Assembly: GCF_009828025.1 (NCBI RefSeq)
Contig: NZ_WTYA01000004.1
Span: forward strand, 1-64,000
Length of the DNA: 64,000 bases
From: Qipengyuania algicida
Lineage (GTDB): Bacteria; Pseudomonadota; Alphaproteobacteria; Sphingomonadales; Sphingomonadaceae
Direction of reading: 5' to 3'
Both the position numbers and the translations under genes were made by a program. Below the pieces are notes generated by a model. The model worked only from the letters and a program-made list of their open reading frames with translations, did no database searches and was not told where the DNA came from. Positions 28,101 to 37,002 of this stretch are shown one piece after another (within the stretch, counting starts at the first letter, position 1; the number at the start of each line of letters is the position of its first letter).

Positions 28101-28600
28101 TGCGTCGGTTTGTTGCCGTTCTTGCGCTGGGCTGCGCGCTATCGTCATGCGGTCACAAGATGACCCGGGCAGAACAAGAGGCAGCCGATAACAAGGCGAT
28201 CGCCGAAGTCGAAGCCAATCAGACACCGCCCCCGGACACGCCTGAAATCCAGCCGTTAAGCTCATCGGAAATCGATGGGCTTGGCCTCGCCGGTGGAGGG
28301 TGCAGCTTCTATCGTGCCGTAAATGACAGGCAGGTATTGAGCCTGCTGACACCCGAAGCAGCCTATCTAAAATTGGACGGCGATGTGGAACGGCTGGCAT
28401 CCGATGCTGGCAGCAAGTCTGGTCCGATAGATACGCGCACGCATTACGACGGAAAACGTCAATCACTGCACGTTGTGATGGGCGACAAAGGGGAAAGTAT
28501 CGTAAGCGATACGACCGACTATCCTGCCAGCCTGACCATTCGCGACGGCAAGGGTCGGGTTGAGGCCAAGCTGACGGGTACGGCTCGTTGTGGAAGCTGA
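28100..28600 (+). CDS. lipoprotein of unknown function
   Basis: 166 residues. The ATG at 28100 overlaps the mutL stop (TGATG). The N-terminus MRRFVAVLALGCALSSCGHK is a lipoprotein signal with lipobox LSSC, so the mature protein begins at the Cys and is membrane-anchored. The body has a charged linker with prolines (NQTPPPDTPEIQPL) and a beta-rich domain ending in a second Cys. I do not recognise a function; conserved placement behind mutL would need comparison. Confidence 0.82.
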   Translation: MRRFVAVLALGCALSSCGHKMTRAEQEAADNKAIAEVEANQTPPPDTPEIQPLSSSEIDGLGLAGGGCSFYRAVNDRQVLSLLTPEAAYLKLDGDVERLASDAGSKSGPIDTRTHYDGKRQSLHVVMGDKGESIVSDTTDYPASLTIRDGKGRVEAKLTGTARCGS

Positions 28601-29148
28601 CGCATTCCAGCGAAGCAGACGGAATCATACGGAAGTTCGTCATGATTTCCGGTTGCTCTGGCGGCGGCAAGTCGACCTTGCTTGCCGAACTGGCACAGCG
28701 CGGATTTTCCGTTGTCCCCGAACCCGGGCGGCGCATCATCGCCGAGGAACGTGTTTCCGATGGGGCAGCGCTGCCATGGAGAAATTCTGCCGCTTTTGCC
28801 CGTAGGGCATTGGCCATGTCCGTAGCCGATTACGATACGGCAACCGGACTTACTTTCTTCGATCGCGGGATTGTGGACGCTGCAGTGGCGCTCGTCGCTA
28901 CCGGCGGCACTTACCCGTCGTTCGAGGTGACCCACAGACGCTACGACCGTTTGTTCATCGTGCCACCGTGGGCGGAAATCTACGAGAATGACGAAGATCG
29001 CCGCCACAGTTACGACAAGGCGCTCACGGATTTCGAGCGCGTGAACAGCGCTTGGATAGAGGCTGGTTACGATCCAGTTGAAATCCCGCGAACTACGGTG
29101 GCGGGCCGAGCCGATTTCGTTCTCGAAACTCTTGGCTTGGACAGCTAA
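28588..29148 (+). CDS. AAA family ATPase / P-loop kinase-like protein
   Basis: Up to 186 residues. Walker A is GCSGGGKST, and a kinase-like TFFDRGIVDAA follows at about 90. Related proteins (AAA_28-type) begin RKFVxISGCSGGGKST, so translation must start upstream of the internal ATG at 28642; the TTG at 28588, overlapping the lipoprotein gene by 13 nt, is the only suitable in-frame start. PEPGRRIIAEE after the P-loop is typical of this family. Substrate unknown. The 3' end overlaps the convergent MaoC gene by 4 bp. Confidence 0.8.
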   Translation: MWKLTHSSEADGIIRKFVMISGCSGGGKSTLLAELAQRGFSVVPEPGRRIIAEERVSDGAALPWRNSAAFARRALAMSVADYDTATGLTFFDRGIVDAAVALVATGGTYPSFEVTHRRYDRLFIVPPWAEIYENDEDRRHSYDKALTDFERVNSAWIEAGYDPVEIPRTTVAGRADFVLETLGLDS

Positions 29149-29609
29149 TCTTTGATCGGTGCAGCTGGATCGCGCACGCGGATCAGGCCGTTGCTGACCA
29201 TCTCCAACACCATTTCGTCGTTCTGGTTGAAGGTTCGGCAGCGTGATTTGAACAGGCCCATGTCCTTGCGTGACTTGCTGCGGCGCTTTTCGATCACCTC
29301 GGTTTCGCAGCGCAGCGTATCACCCGGATAGACAGGCTTGATCCAACGCAGATTGTCGACACCGGGACTGCCCAGCCCCGCTTGCTCGACCACACTCATG
29401 TTTTCCACCAACATCCGCATGGTCATCGCGCAGGTGTGCCACCCGCTTGCCGAGAGCCGCCCGAAATAGGTCTGCGCCGCCGCATCATCGTCCAGGTGGA
29501 ACGGTTGCGGGTCGTATTTGCTGGCAAAATCGATCACTTCTTCGCGCGTCACTTCATAACGACCGAAAGATTGCTTGTGACCGATTTCGATCTCTTCGTA
29601 ATGGATCAT
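29145..29609 (-). CDS. MaoC family dehydratase
   Basis: 154 residues from ATG 29609 (the frame is open to 29645 without similarity). A single hot-dog fold with the (R)-hydratase signature: FASKYDPQPFHLDDDAA, where Asp and His form the catalytic pair, and FGRLSASGWHTCAM. MaoC proteins hydrate 2-enoyl-CoAs in fatty-acid, PHA or dicarboxylic CoA pathways; the substrate cannot be told here. The gene stands alone and converges on the ATPase gene. Confidence 0.9.
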   Translation of the reverse strand: MIHYEEIEIGHKQSFGRYEVTREEVIDFASKYDPQPFHLDDDAAAQTYFGRLSASGWHTCAMTMRMLVENMSVVEQAGLGSPGVDNLRWIKPVYPGDTLRCETEVIEKRRSKSRKDMGLFKSRCRTFNQNDEMVLEMVSNGLIRVRDPAAPIKD

Positions 29610-29684
29610 GATAATAGGAATGGCCCAGTAGGTCTTGCCGGGCAATACCGAAATTGACGGACGACATCACCGATCAGCAATGGC

Positions 29685-30491
29685 TCAACTCCTGAAGGCA
29701 GGTTTGAGCTTACTCTCATCAAGGTCGGGGATGATTCGATAGCGGGAAAGGATCAGGCTGAATACACCGAACAGCAGCAGGCCGATCGCAGTCAGTTTGA
29801 AAACAACCCCGTTGCCCGCGAGGCTCTCGACTGCGGCGCCGAGTGTTTTTACCTGATCAGCGCCACCCGATAGGAAGCCAGCCTTGAATAACGACCATCC
29901 AACGACGGCGTAGACGACCGCTCTCGCGCAATATCCGGCAAGGCCCAGCCAGCGGGTTCCGGATGGTGCGTTTCCGGCAATACGGTTCATGAATTCTCCG
30001 CTGATACCCTTCTTTGCCTGGAAGAATGCGGTTGCGATGAATGCGACGCCGAGCAGGCCCAAAACAACGCCGCCAAATTCTACCGACAGTAAACCCGAGG
30101 CCGCCTTTTGCGCCCCTCCACCGGCTTGTGAGTGTCCGTGCGACGACGCAAGTTGATAGGCGATATAGGCAAACACCAGATGGCCGATGGCGCTTCCCGC
30201 ATGACCGATCCTCTGCATCCATCCCTTCGCGTCCGAGCCATTGTTTTCGATATCGAAAGCGAATGAACTGAACCGGAACAAAGCATAGGCGATCAGCCCC
30301 AAGACCATGATCCACAGCAGGACATTGCCCGCGGGGTAGTCCTCTATCGCCTTGAGCACGCCGCTGGTTCCATTTGCAATCTTCTGCGCGCTGGTCAGCG
30401 CCAAAAGGCCCAGCACACCGTAGAGCAGAGCGCGGCTGAAGTACCCCACGCGTACCAGCCAGGTGAATTTCTCGGATTTGTCGATCGTCAT
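29685..30491 (-). CDS. DUF1206 integral membrane protein
   Basis: 268 residues with six membrane helices in three repeats of two, each repeat starting with a motif like RVGYFSRALLYGVLG or LAGYCARAVVYAVVG. This repeat pattern defines DUF1206. The function of the family is unknown. Its ATG lies 58 bp after the PhoD stop on the same strand, so it may share the ychF-phoD transcript. Confidence 0.9.
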   Translation of the reverse strand: MTIDKSEKFTWLVRVGYFSRALLYGVLGLLALTSAQKIANGTSGVLKAIEDYPAGNVLLWIMVLGLIAYALFRFSSFAFDIENNGSDAKGWMQRIGHAGSAIGHLVFAYIAYQLASSHGHSQAGGGAQKAASGLLSVEFGGVVLGLLGVAFIATAFFQAKKGISGEFMNRIAGNAPSGTRWLGLAGYCARAVVYAVVGWSLFKAGFLSGGADQVKTLGAAVESLAGNGVVFKLTAIGLLLFGVFSLILSRYRIIPDLDESKLKPAFRS

Positions 30492-30549
30492 ACCTGCCCT
30501 CGCTGAATTCTTTCATTCAATACGAAGCGAGGGCGCGATCGTGCCCGGA

Positions 30550-32106
30550 CTATGTGATCGACAGATTGACCGGTCCGGCTTCGACCACCGCACTGGCGCG
30601 GCGAGTGAGCTTGCCGTCGGGCGTTGAAACCTTGTCCAGCACCATGAAATCGGTTTGCCACGCTTCGGGCTTGACCGTGCAGACGCCATATCCACGCTGG
30701 TCGTTGATGAATTTCAATTGAGGGTTTTCCGACAGGATGCGATCGCTTCCGGGGCGCTTGTCCTGACCGTCGCCACCGCTGGTGACGGAGGTCAGTACGC
30801 ATTCGACTCCCACCGGCTTGTCCTTGGACAGCAACAGCCCTGCATAGTTCTGATGTTCGTCACCGGTCAGAACGACTGCATTGTCGACCTTTGCAAGACG
30901 CGCCATCAACCGTTCGCGTGGGACGGCATAACCGGCCCAGCTGTCGAGATTATACATCAGTTCCGGCTGGCTATCGCTGGTCCGGCGGTTGAGCGGCATA
31001 ACCATGACTTGCTGAGCGATGCAGTTCCACTTCGCGTCCTTCTGCATCAGATTGTCGTCGAGCCATTTCTCCTGCGCCGCGCCCATGACCTGGGCATTCT
31101 TGTCGTAAACCCCGGCACAGGGCGTGATACCCCATTTGTCATCGCAAGGCTGGTCCGAACGGAAGCTGCGCGTGTCGAGGAGATTCATCGACATCAGATT
31201 GCCGTAATCCAGGCGACGGTTGGCATGGATCAATTGGCCATTGGGGATCATCGTGCGGCGCACCGGCATGTTCTCGTACCAAGCCTGCATTGCGGCTTCA
31301 CGGCGCAGGGCAAAAACATCCTGCGGAACACCGGGATCCTGGGAATAGTCGTCGACCCAGTTATTCTCGATCTCATGGTCGTCGAAGGTCGGCAGGAAGA
31401 CCTGCATGGCGCGAGCCGACTGGAGATCGAGGTCGGTCAGATATTGCGCATAGTGCTGACGATAATCGTCGAGCGAATAAACCTCGCGCAGACGATGCTG
31501 GCGGACTTTGGGGACAGGCAGGCGATCCGGCCCATAGTTGTAGTCATAGCTGTATTCGTAAATGAAGTCGCCGTAGTGGAACACGAAGGCCAGATCGTCT
31601 TTCGCAATATCGCGATAGGCAGTGAAGAAGCCGCTTTCGTAATGCTGGCACCCGCATACACCGAACCGCAGCTGATCGACTACGGCACCGGCTGCGGGCA
31701 GCGTGCGGGCACGTCCGGTCAGCGAACGATCGCTACCAATGGTGAAGCGATACCAATAGGGACGGTTCGGCTTCAGGTCGGAAACCTCGACATGGACGCT
31801 ATGGCCCAATTCCGGACGTGCGAGAGCCGTGCCCTTGGCCGCGACGGTTTTGAAACGGTCGTCCTCAGCCACTTCCCAATCGACTGGCAGGGCCGACATG
31901 GGCACACCGGCATGACGCTCGAACGGCTCGGGCGCGAGCCGGGTCCAGAGAACGAAGCCGTCGCTCGCTGGCTCACCGGAAGCCACCCCCAGCTTGAAAG
32001 GATAATCGCGGAACCAGCTTTGCGCGCGCAGGATGCCCGGTGCAGCAAGGTTGGCGGCGGCGAATCCGGTGGCGGCGGTGCGGATGAGCGAGCGACGGCT
32101 TATCAT
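30550..32106 (-). CDS. phoD: PhoD-type alkaline phosphatase (exported)
   Basis: 518 residues from ATG 32106, which gives a twin-arginine signal (MISRRSLIRTAATGFAAANL); the open frame extends into ychF but that part is antisense. Residues 45-140 form the N-terminal Ig-like PhoD domain. Metal-site motifs follow: GVCGCQHY with the Fe-ligand Cys, HYGDFIYEY, FDDHEIENNW and LTGDEHQNY. PhoD enzymes are Tat-exported Fe/Ca phosphodiesterases that release phosphate from organic esters and teichoic acids. It starts 10 bp after the ychF stop, an unusual partner for a phosphate-scavenging enzyme. No Pho box was recognised. Confidence 0.92.
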   Translation of the reverse strand: MISRRSLIRTAATGFAAANLAAPGILRAQSWFRDYPFKLGVASGEPASDGFVLWTRLAPEPFERHAGVPMSALPVDWEVAEDDRFKTVAAKGTALARPELGHSVHVEVSDLKPNRPYWYRFTIGSDRSLTGRARTLPAAGAVVDQLRFGVCGCQHYESGFFTAYRDIAKDDLAFVFHYGDFIYEYSYDYNYGPDRLPVPKVRQHRLREVYSLDDYRQHYAQYLTDLDLQSARAMQVFLPTFDDHEIENNWVDDYSQDPGVPQDVFALRREAAMQAWYENMPVRRTMIPNGQLIHANRRLDYGNLMSMNLLDTRSFRSDQPCDDKWGITPCAGVYDKNAQVMGAAQEKWLDDNLMQKDAKWNCIAQQVMVMPLNRRTSDSQPELMYNLDSWAGYAVPRERLMARLAKVDNAVVLTGDEHQNYAGLLLSKDKPVGVECVLTSVTSGGDGQDKRPGSDRILSENPQLKFINDQRGYGVCTVKPEAWQTDFMVLDKVSTPDGKLTRRASAVVEAGPVNLSIT

Positions 32107-32116
32107 TGTGCGGACC

Positions 32117-33217
32117 TCAGACGTTGAACTTGAAGTGCAGCACGTCGCCGTCCTGCACGAGATATTCCTTGCCCTCCTGGCGCAGCTTGCCTGCGTCGCG
32201 CGCTGCGCTCTCGCCGCCCAATGTGACATAGTCGTGATAGGCGATGGTTTCGGCGCGAATGAAGCCCTTCTCGAAATCGGTATGAATTTCGCCTGCCGCT
32301 TGCGGAGCCTTGGCGCCGGAAGGGAAAGTCCAAGCTCGCGCCTCCTTTGGGCCTGCAGTGAAAAAAGTCTGCAAACCAAGCAGTTTGTATCCCGCCTTGA
32401 TAACCCGGCTCAGGCCGCTTTCCGTAAGGCCGAGTTCGGACAAATATTCCCCGCGTTCCTCGGCCGGCATCGCGACCAGTTCGCTCTCGATGGCAGCGGA
32501 AACGACGACCGCCTCCGCCCCTTCGGCTTTGGCCTTTTCGAATACCTGAGCCGACAGTGCATTGCCTTCGGCCGCATCCTCTTCGGCGACATTGCATACG
32601 TAGAGCACAGGTTTTGCAGTCAGCAACTGCGCCTGCGCGAAGATGCGGGCTTCCTCATCGTCCTTCGGTTCGGTGAGGCGCGCGGGCTTGCCATCGCGTA
32701 GCAATTCGAGCGCCTGTCCCAACACACTTGCCGCGATCTTCGCTTCCTTGTCGCCGCCGGTGGCGCGCTTGGCCGCGGCGGGGACCCGCTTTTCGAGGCT
32801 TTCGAGGTCGGACAGCATCAGTTCGGTTTCGACCACTTCGGCATCGGCGATCGGATCGACCTTGTTGGCGACATGCTGGATATCGTCATCCTCGAAGCAG
32901 CGCAGCACATGGACGATGGCGTCCACCTCGCGGATATTGCCGAGGAACTGGTTGCCCAGACCTTCGCCCTTGCTGGCGCCTTTAACCAGGCCGGCAATAT
33001 CGACAAAGCCGAGCTGCGTCGGAATGATCTTGGCGGAACCGGTAATTTCCGCGATCTTATCGAGACGCTCGTCCGGCACTGCGACCTGGCCCACATTGGG
33101 TTCGATCGTACAGAACGGATAATTCGCGGCCTGCGCGGCCTGCGTCTCGGTCAATGCATTGAAAAGGGTCGACTTGCCGACATTGGGCAGCCCGACGATC
33201 CCGCAACGGAAACCCAT
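32117..33217 (-). CDS. ychF: redox-responsive ATPase YchF (OLA1)
   Basis: 366 residues, the usual length. G-domain motifs are GLPNVGKSTLFNALT (P-loop), DIAGLVKGAS, and the altered G4 motif NVAEED that gives ATP rather than GTP preference. A coiled-coil insert (about 130-200) and a C-terminal TGS domain (WTFPSGAKAPQAAGEIHTDF) complete the family layout. YchF binds ribosomes and affects the oxidative stress response. The phoD gene follows after 10 bp. Confidence 0.98.
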   Translation of the reverse strand: MGFRCGIVGLPNVGKSTLFNALTETQAAQAANYPFCTIEPNVGQVAVPDERLDKIAEITGSAKIIPTQLGFVDIAGLVKGASKGEGLGNQFLGNIREVDAIVHVLRCFEDDDIQHVANKVDPIADAEVVETELMLSDLESLEKRVPAAAKRATGGDKEAKIAASVLGQALELLRDGKPARLTEPKDDEEARIFAQAQLLTAKPVLYVCNVAEEDAAEGNALSAQVFEKAKAEGAEAVVVSAAIESELVAMPAEERGEYLSELGLTESGLSRVIKAGYKLLGLQTFFTAGPKEARAWTFPSGAKAPQAAGEIHTDFEKGFIRAETIAYHDYVTLGGESAARDAGKLRQEGKEYLVQDGDVLHFKFNV

Positions 33218-33303
33218 CGAAAACTCCGGAGATTATGGTGTCGGGGCGCGAATAGGCGCAGACCGTGCGAAAAGCTAGGGCTCTGGGACAGCACTGTAGT
33301 CAT

Positions 33304-34188
33304 TCAAAGATCGTCGCGAACTTCCTGCGCAAGCTCCAGGAAGGCATCGGACGCCTTGGTTCGGTATCTTTCCTTGTGCCTCAAACCATAGAATGCACGG
33401 GGAGAAAGGCGCAACGGCGCTACTTTCAAATTGCCTGAGGTAACTGCGGTATCAGTCACCAGGGAAGACATGACCGCTATGCCAGCACCCGCCTCAACCG
33501 CCGTTCGTACGCTCTCATTGGTCGGCAAGACCAGCGCGATATCCAGCGTTTCCGGATCGACACCCAGTTCCCGTAAGTGCTGTTCGAGGGTCGAGCGCGT
33601 TCCCGAGCCCGGTTCGCGCATGATCCAGCTCGCTTGTTGCAACCACGCAGTGTCGATCGCCTCGCTTGTGAAATCGCGATTTCCCACCAGCTGAAGCTCG
33701 TCCCGCCCGATCTCCCACTGTGCGAGGGCGGGGTTATCGACATTCCCTTCGACTATACCGATGTCGGCCATGCCCTCTTGCACGTAGTTCGCCGCCTGCT
33801 GGGTGTTGCCGACCCCAACATCGATTTGCAGGCGAGGGTATCGTTCGTGAAACAGCGCGAGGCGCTGCGGTAGCCAGTACGCCGCTATCGTCTGGCTGGC
33901 GATGAGGCGGAGGCTGCCGCGTTCCAGACCCCCAAGTTCCTTGAGGACGGTTTCCGCCACATTGGAATGCTTCAGCACATTCCCGGCCTCGGCCAGAAAA
34001 GCCTTACCGGCTTCATTCAATTCGATCCCGCGTCCTACGCGATGAAACAGTTTGACCCCGTATCGATCTTCAAGGGCCGCAATAGCCGCGGATACTGCGG
34101 ATTGTGTGAGGTTCAACCTCCTCGCAGCAGCGGTCATATTTTCCAGTTCGGCAACACAGGCGAAAATGCGAAGTTGTTCGAGCGTCAT
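33304..34188 (-). CDS. LysR-family transcriptional regulator
   Basis: 294 residues from ATG 34188. Residues 1-60 are the LysR winged helix (MTAAARRLNLTQSAVSAAIA). The rest is a periplasmic-binding-protein-like effector domain with the CysB/CbbR-like stretch EPGSGTRSTLEQHL near 195. It is divergent from the yeiH-like gene, the classical arrangement in which a LysR protein activates the neighbouring gene. A sulfur-related effector is plausible from the partner but not shown. Confidence 0.93.
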   Translation of the reverse strand: MTLEQLRIFACVAELENMTAAARRLNLTQSAVSAAIAALEDRYGVKLFHRVGRGIELNEAGKAFLAEAGNVLKHSNVAETVLKELGGLERGSLRLIASQTIAAYWLPQRLALFHERYPRLQIDVGVGNTQQAANYVQEGMADIGIVEGNVDNPALAQWEIGRDELQLVGNRDFTSEAIDTAWLQQASWIMREPGSGTRSTLEQHLRELGVDPETLDIALVLPTNESVRTAVEAGAGIAVMSSLVTDTAVTSGNLKVAPLRLSPRAFYGLRHKERYRTKASDAFLELAQEVRDDL

Positions 34189-34296
34189 CGCAGAACCATA
34201 CCTCAATCAACAAGCAAATACGATTGAAACTATTATATCTATCGGTTTGATCGATGAAAAGTGCAGGCCTAGCTGTTTCTACGAAAGGAACTTCGC
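34189..34296. promoter_or_regulatory. divergent promoter region of the LysR/YeiH pair
   Basis: A 108-bp gap between two outward starts, visibly AT-richer than the genes (for example the AT-rich stretch around 34,230-34,242). It must hold both promoters and the LysR operator; the LysR box (T-N11-A) was not defined with confidence. Confidence 0.5.
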
Positions 34297-35388
34297 TTGC
34301 AGACCGTCGCTCTTCATCGCCGTCACCAGCCATCCAATTGGGGCGCCTCGGTGCTCACCATAGCGCCTGGGGTCCTCCTTTGCGGTGCGGTAACAGCGCT
34401 GGCCTATGTACTGGAGGCTGCAGAAACTGCACTGACCGGCAAGGCCTGGATCGAAGCGCTGGTTCTGGCCATCCTGGCGGGGACTGCGATCCGCACGGCG
34501 TGGACCCCATCTCCAAGATGGCACAGGGGTATTGCCTTCAGTGCCAAATTCCTGCTGGAAATTGCAGTGGTCCTGTTGGGTGCTTCCGTGAGTGCGGCGA
34601 CTATATTGGCAGCCGGCCCCGGCTTGCTGGCTGGCATAGCCATCGTAGTGGCGACCGCGATACTCGCCAGCTTCGTCATTGCGCGCGCGCTCGGGTTGCC
34701 GGTGCGCATGGCGCTGCTGGTGGCTTGCGGCAATTCGATCTGCGGCAATTCCGCGATTGCAGCAGTCGCCCCCGTTATCGGAGCGGATAGCGACGATGTC
34801 GCTGCATCGATTGCTTTTACTGCCGTTCTTGGAGTGGTCGTGGTGCTGGGCCTGCCGCTGGTGGGATACGGTCTTGGTATGAGCGCGATGGGTTTTGGCG
34901 CGCTTTCAGGCCTCACAGTTTACGCAGTCCCGCAAGTCATTGCTGCCGCCTCCGCGTTTGGTGCGCTGGCAATACAAACAGGGACGCTCGTCAAACTGGT
35001 GCGCGTCTTGATGCTGGGCCCGGTCTGTCTCGTGTTGTCGTTCATCGCGCCGAGAATTGCGCCGCAATCCGAACTTCATGGCGAAACGATTGCCGGTGAG
35101 CCTGTCCGCAAGCGCCCCGGCCTGGCTCAGATGGTGCCGTGGTTCATCATCGGCTTCATCCTGCTGGTCGTGTGCCGCAGTCTTGGTTTCATTCCGCAGC
35201 AGGCCATCTCGCCGATCTCCCATACCGCGGGGATACTGACGGTGATCTCGATGGCGGCACTCGGGCTGGGGGTCGATGTCAGAACGGTGGCATCGGCCGG
35301 GGTCAGGGTGTCGGCAGCTGTAACTCTATCGCTGGTGGCGCTTGGCGCCCTCAGCATAACCCTGCTGAGCGTGCTCCATTTCGTGTGA
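34297..35388 (+). CDS. YeiH-family membrane protein (UPF0324, putative sulfate/sulfite exporter)
   Basis: 363 residues with about ten membrane helices. Start TTG 34297 has AAGGAA 7 nt upstream. The conserved half-helix motif is CGNSICGNSAIAAVAP near 150, and a second is TVYAVPQVIAAASA near 210; both are signatures of the YeiH/UPF0324 group. Relatives are proposed to export sulfate or sulfite released from sulfonates; the transport direction is not proven for most. Its expression is probably controlled by the divergent LysR gene. Confidence 0.9.
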   Translation: MQTVALHRRHQPSNWGASVLTIAPGVLLCGAVTALAYVLEAAETALTGKAWIEALVLAILAGTAIRTAWTPSPRWHRGIAFSAKFLLEIAVVLLGASVSAATILAAGPGLLAGIAIVVATAILASFVIARALGLPVRMALLVACGNSICGNSAIAAVAPVIGADSDDVAASIAFTAVLGVVVVLGLPLVGYGLGMSAMGFGALSGLTVYAVPQVIAAASAFGALAIQTGTLVKLVRVLMLGPVCLVLSFIAPRIAPQSELHGETIAGEPVRKRPGLAQMVPWFIIGFILLVVCRSLGFIPQQAISPISHTAGILTVISMAALGLGVDVRTVASAGVRVSAAVTLSLVALGALSITLLSVLHFV

Positions 35389-35406
35389 CCGCAGGCAAGG
35401 CCAGCT

Positions 35407-35826
35407 TCAGGTCGGTGTTACCGGCAAGAGGCGGGAATCCTCAACCGCTGCAGTGCGATGGGCCGTTATGCGTTGAGCCTCTGGATCGGATGCAAAAGCA
35501 AGAAAGCTCTCCTTGCTCGCCTGCTCGACCAGCAACACCGCATCCCAGTGCTCATCGGCCGGACCGATCAGGAAATGGCTGGCCGTACCCTGGAACAACA
35601 AGCGTCCACCGCTTGCCTCGAGCAGCGGCTCGATCCCCGCAACATACAGTGCATAGGCTTCCGCCCCGGTCACGCCGCCTTTCGGTTCCAGCTGCGGCGC
35701 ATGGGCATATTGCGCGCGCTGGCGAAATCGCAGCAGGTTGAGCATGACCACCGGGCCGTCGCCGGGTGTCTCGAAAAATCGCGCACCCTGTTCGGACGAC
35801 ACTTCGATATAAGTCCGATCTGCCAT
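35407..35826 (-). CDS. DUF1330 domain protein
   Basis: 139 residues with the ferredoxin-like alpha/beta fold of DUF1330 (VMLNLLRFR, AYALYVAGIEPLLEASGG, WDAVLLVEQASKESFLAFAS). Members are dimeric alpha-beta barrels of unknown activity. It follows pth by 3 bp in the same operon, with both ends tight, so it is cotranscribed with pth. Confidence 0.9.
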   Translation of the reverse strand: MADRTYIEVSSEQGARFFETPGDGPVVMLNLLRFRQRAQYAHAPQLEPKGGVTGAEAYALYVAGIEPLLEASGGRLLFQGTASHFLIGPADEHWDAVLLVEQASKESFLAFASDPEAQRITAHRTAAVEDSRLLPVTPT

Positions 35827-35829
35827 TGC

Positions 35830-36399
35830 CTATCCTTGCTGCCGCAGCGCGACATCGCTCATGAAGCGTTCGTTGTCGCCCTTGACCAACCAGTCCGCTT
35901 CGCTGCCGATCGCCGCCAGCATATCCACCAGGTCGTCCATTTCGGCTTTGGCGAAGTTGCCCAGCACATGGCCGTTGACGCGTTCCTTATGGCCCGGATG
36001 ACCGATCCCGATCCGCACCCGCCGGAAGTCAGGGCCGAGATGCTGGTCGATGCTTTTCAGGCCATTGTGACCCGCCAAACCGCCACCCATGCGCGCCTTG
36101 ACCTTGAACGGGGCAAGATCAAGCTCGTCGTGGAGCACGGTCAGCGCCTCAGGACCGAGCTTGTAGAAGCGCAACGCCTCGCCCGCCGAGCGACCGCTTT
36201 CGTTCATGAATGTGGCGGGCTTGAGCAGCAGGACTTTTTCACCGCCGATCGTGCCTTCCTGAACCCAGCCCTGGAATTTCTTCTGCACCGGCCCGAAGTC
36301 GTGCATTTCCGCAATGACATCGACCGCCATGAAGCCGACATTATGGCGGTGGAGCGAATATTTGGGTCCAGGATTTCCGAGGCCAGTCCAGATTTGCAT
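35830..36399 (-). CDS. pth: peptidyl-tRNA hydrolase
   Basis: 189 residues, a standard bacterial Pth. It opens with GLGNPGPKYSLHRHNVGF, containing the active-site Asn and His; TFMNESG, the catalytic Asp in LHDELDLAPF and GGGLAGHNGLKSID follow. It recycles tRNA from peptidyl-tRNA dropped during translation. In many bacteria pth follows rplY/ctc; here the P-loop gene lies between them, on the same strand. Confidence 0.98.
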   Translation of the reverse strand: MQIWTGLGNPGPKYSLHRHNVGFMAVDVIAEMHDFGPVQKKFQGWVQEGTIGGEKVLLLKPATFMNESGRSAGEALRFYKLGPEALTVLHDELDLAPFKVKARMGGGLAGHNGLKSIDQHLGPDFRRVRIGIGHPGHKERVNGHVLGNFAKAEMDDLVDMLAAIGSEADWLVKGDNERFMSDVALRQQG

Positions 36400-36407
36400 G
36401 GCGCCTG

Positions 36408-36917
36408 CTAACCGAGCGGCGCGATGCCCTCAAGCCATTGCTTCGCCTCGCGAGGTTTGCGAAAGCGCACAGTCTTTCCGGTAAATGCGGCAAGCTGCCG
36501 ATCCTGACCTTGGATCTTGGTGCGACGGAATGCCGCAACGTAGCGAATGAATTCCCAGTCGAACCGTTCGGGGCAGCCCGGTGCGGCATCCTCACGCACT
36601 GAGCCGTAATGCCGGGCGATGCGCTTGAGCAGCCGCCACAGACACAGACGAGTCGGATAGTCGAGCACGATCACCGTATCTGCGCGCAGAAGGCGGCGCT
36701 TCAGACTGCTGCCGTAATTGCCGTCGATGATCCAGCTTTCTCCGCCCAGAATTCCGGAGAGCGTGGCGTCCCATTTATCGGGGCTAGGCTCAATCCATCC
36801 GGGTTGGTGATATTCGGCATCGAGATGGATGAGTGGCAAGCCGGTGCGCAGCGCGAGCTTTCGCGCAAATATCGATTTTCCCGATCCCGGCGATCCGATG
36901 ACCAGTACGCGCTCCAT
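36408..36917 (-). CDS. adenylate kinase-like P-loop protein (FlaR/topology-modulation type)
   Basis: 169 residues from ATG 36917. Walker A is VIGSPGSGKSIFARKLA; HLDAEYHQPGW and WIIDGNYGSSLKRRL follow, then DYPTRLCLWRLLKRI. This is the small NMP-kinase-like family annotated as DNA topology modulation protein FlaR, whose true substrate is not established. It sits between rplY and pth on the same strand but after the rplY terminator. Confidence 0.88.
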   Translation of the reverse strand: MERVLVIGSPGSGKSIFARKLALRTGLPLIHLDAEYHQPGWIEPSPDKWDATLSGILGGESWIIDGNYGSSLKRRLLRADTVIVLDYPTRLCLWRLLKRIARHYGSVREDAAPGCPERFDWEFIRYVAAFRRTKIQGQDRQLAAFTGKTVRFRKPREAKQWLEGIAPLG

Positions 36918-36940
36918 CGCCCGCATCATATGGAATTACC

Positions 36941-36979
36941 TCAAAAACAAAAACGCCGGCTCCCACAGGAACCGGCGTT
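36941..36979 (-). terminator. Rho-independent terminator after rplY
   Basis: On the minus strand AACGCCGGTTCC pairs with GGAGCCGGCGTT (one G-T pair) around a TGTG loop, followed by TTTGTTTTT. It lies 24 bp after the rplY stop and should end most rplY transcription. Confidence 0.92.
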
Positions 36980-37002
36980 CATGTTCTTCGGGATCGAAGC
37001 GA

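Noticed and set aside
30655-32127. 490-codon plus-strand ORF opposite phoD
   Set aside because: Shadow of the PhoD gene, whose metal motifs are on the other strand.
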